From Channallabes apus (Eukaryota > Chordata > Actinopteri > Siluriformes > Clariidae), in NCBI GenBank assembly GCA_030522415.1, contig CM060118.1, positions 27,057,151 to 27,121,150 of the forward strand: DNA of 64,000 nucleotides, read 5' to 3'. Both the position numbers and the translations under genes were made by a program. The notes under the pieces are model-generated. The model worked only from the letters and a program-made list of their open reading frames with translations, did no database searches and was not told the origin of the DNA. The stretch's first letter is position 1. Each line of letters starts with the position of its first letter. Below are positions 60,560 to 64,000 of this stretch, one piece after another.

Positions 60560-60858
60560 CAAGCACAGTACACAATGATGAGATAAAACTTTAGAATGAA
60601 TTAAGATCTTGGCCATTAGAGTTCCTGGGAGGCCAGTGTTTCAGGCGTGAAGCAGGCAGTCTGATCATGACTCCAGAAAACTTGAACCTGAGAAAACTAC
60701 CTTTATGGTCTCCAAGCAGTAGTGAAACACTGGGATAAGTGCATTAGGGTAGCAGAGGTTTATATTGAGAAATAAAGCTAGTTTTCACTCTCATAACTGT
60801 TCTATAATTCGTCAAAATCAAAAGTACTGGTCTGACTTGAACGCCCCTCGTGTATATA
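60560..60858 (+). mobile_element. Mariner-family C-terminal fragment
   Basis: The plus strand reads EFLGGQCFRREAGSLIM in one frame and ends at the family terminus 'tctgacttgaacgcccctc'. It matches the complement of 9240-9780 and 30095-30610, and covers only the 3' third of the element. Confidence 0.65.
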
Positions 60859-61099
60859 ATGGAATGTTGTTTTACCCTCATCCTGTGTGGAGCCACACAT
60901 TTCCAGGTTTCATGCATATGTAATGATGAAATGTTCTTTAAATATCCTTGAACACAGAACACCTTATCCAATTAGCATGACTTTAGCAGCATTTTTGGTC
61001 CTTCTGAATGGATAAATGTACTAGAGCTTTACACAATCTGTGTTTATGTAGGTTTTTTTTGTTTTTGTTTTTGGAATAAAATAATTTTGTGCTTTGCAG

Positions 61100-61499
61100 A
61101 ATTGTCTCCTTGAGGTTTTTTATGAGGCAAACAATGGTTTGCTAAACTCAATGCAGAAGCTTCCAATGGCCTTTACACAAGTACAGCCTGTGTGTTTATC
61201 CCGGTTTCTGAGAAGAAGAAACTGTATCTCCCATGCCAGTAATTTTGCTAAGAATCAAGTCTATCGTTGCACCTCTTTTGCTCTGCAGCTCTACAGCCAG
61301 CTACCCTCAGCATCAAAAAAGGAACTTCAAATTTTAATAAATAAAACTCACCCTGAGTATCAGACACTAAACTTTGTTGGACGCCAATCTTCCTTTAAGT
61401 CACTTACTTCTTTTAAAACTGGCACCTTTTGTGTGTATTCAACAAATCGGCCAGAGCCAGAGGATGAGAGCAGCCAGGCCACCATCTGTAGACCTAAAG
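61100..61499 (+). CDS. prxl2a: prxl2a exon 2 (N-terminal extension)
   Basis: The acceptor is GCTTTGCAG|AATTG after a T-rich tract and the donor CTAAAG|GTATTG. The frame is open from the acceptor through the donor; the first in-frame ATG is 61151, the next 61166. The donor leaves one base (phase 1) that joins exon 3 in frame. I do not recognise the protein sequence of the extension. Confidence 0.65.
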
Positions 61500-62363
61500 G
61501 TATTGCTCCAGCCTGCTCAATAGTGCTTCCTCTGCATGTGCTTTTATTACGGTGTGGTTTAGTTTAGCAGATGATGTAACAGTTTGCAAAAAAAATATGT
61601 CTGAAGTCAGCATGTTCAAATATGAGAGAAATTTTCTTGTTTGGTTAAAAAGCAGGAAAGTTTAATCTTGATTTTAGTTTGAGTTTGTAAATGTAAATTG
61701 TACCAGTTCAATATAAATACATTTAGCATAAATACATAAATAGCTATTTTAACTATAGACATTGACTTAAAGAATCCTTACAGAAATCTGGATATGCAAG
61801 TCAAAAACAAAAATTGTAAAGTTTATCTGTAAGCCAGATGACGGTAGAAGGTGACGGTAACAAGGTAAAACGTCCAGAGGTGACTGGAAGAATACACTTT
61901 TTTAAAATTTATTTATTTAATGCAAAATTTCTTGGCAGCCAGTGTAGTGTGGATAAGACTAGGAGCGATGTGGTAATATATTCTGGGCACTGTTGCTGCC
62001 GCATTGTGGACTAACTGAAGCTTGTTTATTCACCTACTGGGAACTAGTTCAAGCATACAGTACGTTTTCCTGTACAAGTTGAAAGAAGTTACTCAGCATG
62101 CTGCATCTAATGTTCTTTACATATTCCTTAACTTCTTTAATCCTTTGTTTCATATCTGGTCTTGCTCTGTCTTCTTACTTCAGCACCATCATCCACCGTG
62201 GAGCTGAGTGCAGCCATCGTGGACATGTGGTCACTCAGCCTTGGAGCTGTGGGTGCTGCCGTTGTTGGCTTAATTCTGGCTAACACAGATTTTTTCCTAA
62301 CCCAGCCCGAGTTTGCTACTCTAGAGTATTTGGGGGATGCTGACCTCAAAACCACTGAAGGAG
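61151..62363 (+). CDS. prxl2a: PRXL2A (FAM213A) peroxiredoxin-like 2A, 5' part
   Basis: Two coding exons are in the window: 61151-61499 and 62184-62363. The rest of the gene lies beyond 64000. From Met131 the protein reads MWSLSLGAVGAAVVGLILAN then TDFFLTQPEFATLEYL. This matches the start of vertebrate PRXL2A, a thioredoxin-fold redox protein with an N-terminal hydrophobic segment. The catalytic CXXC is not reached. Upstream, in the same frame and across a phase-1 intron, exon 2 adds 116 codons from an ATG at 61151. They are rich in Arg, Ser and Gln at the start (LSRFLRRRNC), resembling a mitochondrial presequence. Whether this extension is used, or translation starts at 62225, is open. Confidence 0.8.
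62184..62363 (+). CDS. prxl2a: prxl2a exon 3
   Basis: 180 nt; acceptor TTACTTCAG|CACC, donor GGAG|GTAAGT, phase 1 at both ends. Encodes APSSTVELSAAIVD and then the PRXL2A start MWSLSLGAVG, the hydrophobic helix and LEYLGDADLKTTEG. Confidence 0.9.
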
Positions 62364-62409
62364 GTAAGTGGGATTTGATCTTTTTCCACACATCCATAGT
62401 GAGTAGTTA

Positions 62410-62540
62410 AATTCAATTCAGCTTTATATATTGAAATAACGCTTTTAACAATGGTCATTGTTGCAAAGCCATGACAAAATCTGTGACAAAAATGCTTGGC
62501 TAAATAAACGTGTTTTTAGCCTAGCCTTAAACACTTGGAC
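62410..62540 (+). repeat. Retroposon tail fragment
   Basis: 'attcaattcagctttata' and 'aacaatggtcattgttgcaa' are the complement of the repeat tail at 50650-50757. Confidence 0.5.
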
Positions 62541-62744
62541 TGTGTCTAAGATTTGAACATTAATTGGAAGTCTGTTGCTGTAGTTTTAATAATATGTTGT
62601 ACTGACAAGCAGCATAGTTCGATTGAAGTGGGCGTGGCAGTTTGTAAGACACTAGCAGTTCACTCCGGTGCTGTGGCTCGAGACCTCAATAGAAATATTT
62701 TAAAATCATTGCGAAATTTTATTGGGAGCCAATGCAAGTGTGGA

Positions 62745-62885
62745 TAAACCAGGTTCAAACCCCACAACCACCAAGTTGCCACTGTTGGGCCCTTGAGCCC
62801 TTAACCCACAACTGCTCAGATGTGTAATGAAATAAAAATGTAAGTCGCTCTGGAAAAGAGCGTCTGCCAAATGCCTAAATGATAA
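62745..62885 (+). repeat. SINE, 3' part
   Basis: Contains a B-box-like 'aggttcaaacccc', 'cccttaacccacaactgctc', 'agatgtgtaatgaaat' and the conserved fish SINE tail 'taagtcgctctggaaaagag', 'cgtctgccaaatgcc'. It supplies the uninterrupted version of the site disrupted by transposon copy 2. Confidence 0.8.
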
Positions 62886-63170
62886 GATAGGAGTGATATG
62901 CTCGTAACTTCTGGTTCTAGTGAGGACTCATGCTGATACATTCTAGACTAACTGGAGCTTGTTTATGCACCTAGTTTAACATCAGACAGTAAGGTATTAC
63001 AGTAATCTAACCTAGTGGTGAAAAACATGAACAACTTTTTCTGCATCGTTTAGTGGCAATATAATTCTTATCTTTCTTACATTTGTCTTGTCAGGATTAA
63101 GCAAAAGGAAGCTAATAAGCATCCAGTCCCTATGTCCTTCCTTTTTGCCAGCAGTACTATTTGTTTGAGA

Positions 63171-63171
63171 A

Positions 63172-63267
<96 letters not shown>

Positions 63268-63279
63268 TGTGTGTGTGTA
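63171..63279. repeat. (AT)n(GT)n microsatellite
   Basis: About 45 TA units followed by a short GT run, in prxl2a intron 3. ORFs of Tyr-Ile repeats across it are artefacts. Confidence 0.95.
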
Positions 63280-64000
63280 TGTATGGGAGTGAAAGCGAAA
63301 AAGGAGAGAGGGAAGAAAACGTGTAACCATAGAGCTGTCTATATTGGTTGTGCTTGATATTGCTCAGTGGTCTTGTTGGCAAGTCAAAAACTAATTCCCT
63401 GGCACAAACCAAATAATTGGCAATACTGGTGTTTGTATTGCCATGACTGAATCTTGTTCACTGAAGGTAGGTCTAAAAGGCTACAGGTTGATAAGATTAC
63501 AATCTTAATCAGCTTTGTCTATTAGAGGGTATACATATGATATACATAAGATTTTTTTACTTAATATATGGTTAGCAAAGATGCTTATTTTATTCAGAAA
63601 TGGGAAAATGCTTGAAATAGGGTTAAGGTGTTTGCTGTGTAGTTCTGAGCTCCTGCCCTGGTCTTGTATAAACATAGCTTGTTTATATAGACAGATACAT
63701 TTGATCACTTTTACTTGCAGCACATACGGATTTGGATGTTCATGCCTTTTACAAAGAACACAAATTTTTTTTTTTTTTTTTTAAACTTATTTTTTACTTT
63801 TTAAAAATGTGGCTAATGGAAAAGCAGTAATCATTCAGCAGGTTTCCTTTGATCCTTTGAGCATTATAATGGAGGATAGACATGGACAGATGGGCATTGG
63901 CTTTTCTGTTGATTTAAAAAATCCACTGCAACACCATGTTGGGGCTTTTATGCTTTATGAAATTATGTACATTTTTATGCATTTAGATGAGAAGATATTT

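Larger units (their letters stand above)
57864..61099 (+). other. prxl2a: prxl2a intron 1
   Basis: A 3.2-kb intron made up in large part of the SINE, transposon copy 2 and the mariner fragment. 57880-58370 and 60170-60550 hold no recognised feature. Confidence 0.6.
62364..64000 (+). other. prxl2a: prxl2a intron 3 (incomplete)
   Basis: No further prxl2a exon is found before the end of the window; the next one should encode the segment leading to the thioredoxin fold. Apart from the listed SINE and microsatellite and a poly-T run at 63764-63782, I see nothing identifiable. Confidence 0.6.

Noticed and set aside
63077..63412. Tyr-Ile-repeat proteins on both strands
   Set aside because: They are translations of the AT microsatellite.

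Overview
The window looks like nuclear DNA of a ray-finned fish, probably an ostariophysan. The genes are split by GT-AG introns, one of them minor-spliceosome (U12) type. The DNA between them is packed with Tc1/mariner, hAT and fold-back elements, tRNA-type SINEs and long CA/AT microsatellites typical of teleosts. A catfish-like origin is a guess from the repeat families, not something shown here.

Three protein-coding genes can be supported. (1) A complete tmem150a gene (+ strand, exon 1 near 1.74-2.04 kb, stop at 31124, poly(A) signal at 32596) encodes a 274-aa six-span membrane protein of the FRAG1/DRAM/TMEM150 family. (2) A complete S-adenosylmethionine synthetase gene (- strand, nine coding exons, 50846 down to 47079, 390 aa) mixes MAT1A-like and MAT2A-like residues and fits the third fish paralogue, mat2al. 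(3) The 5' part of a prxl2a (FAM213A, peroxiredoxin-like 2A) gene (+ strand, from about 57.8 kb) runs off the right edge.

Region by region: 1-1700 is upstream DNA with two old repeat fragments. 1.7-32.6 kb is tmem150a; its introns hold two back-to-back Tc1 elements (4.5-7.6 kb), mariner relics, a 0.7-kb direct duplication (16.3 and 19.7 kb) and a 1.1-kb fold-back element (23.3-24.4 kb). 32.6-47 kb is intergenic and built of transposons. The main one is a 3.7-kb element (38380-42059) with GGCCCGG termini. A hAT element with a perfect 8-bp target duplication is nested in it, and it carries a 29-bp minisatellite. 47-51 kb is the MAT gene. 51-57.7 kb is repeat relics, ending in a Sleeping-Beauty-type terminal repeat. 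57.7-64 kb is the start of prxl2a, whose first intron holds a second GGCCCGG element inserted in a SINE.

The best leads are: a U12 intron in tmem150a proved by reading frame; the GGCCCGG element family with CTG/CAG target duplications and an internally verifiable empty site; the 29-bp minisatellite with a four-unit higher-order pattern inside an inverted repeat; an unexpected in-frame N-terminal extension on prxl2a; and a gene neighbourhood that joins neighbours of human MAT2A (2p11) and MAT1A (10q23).
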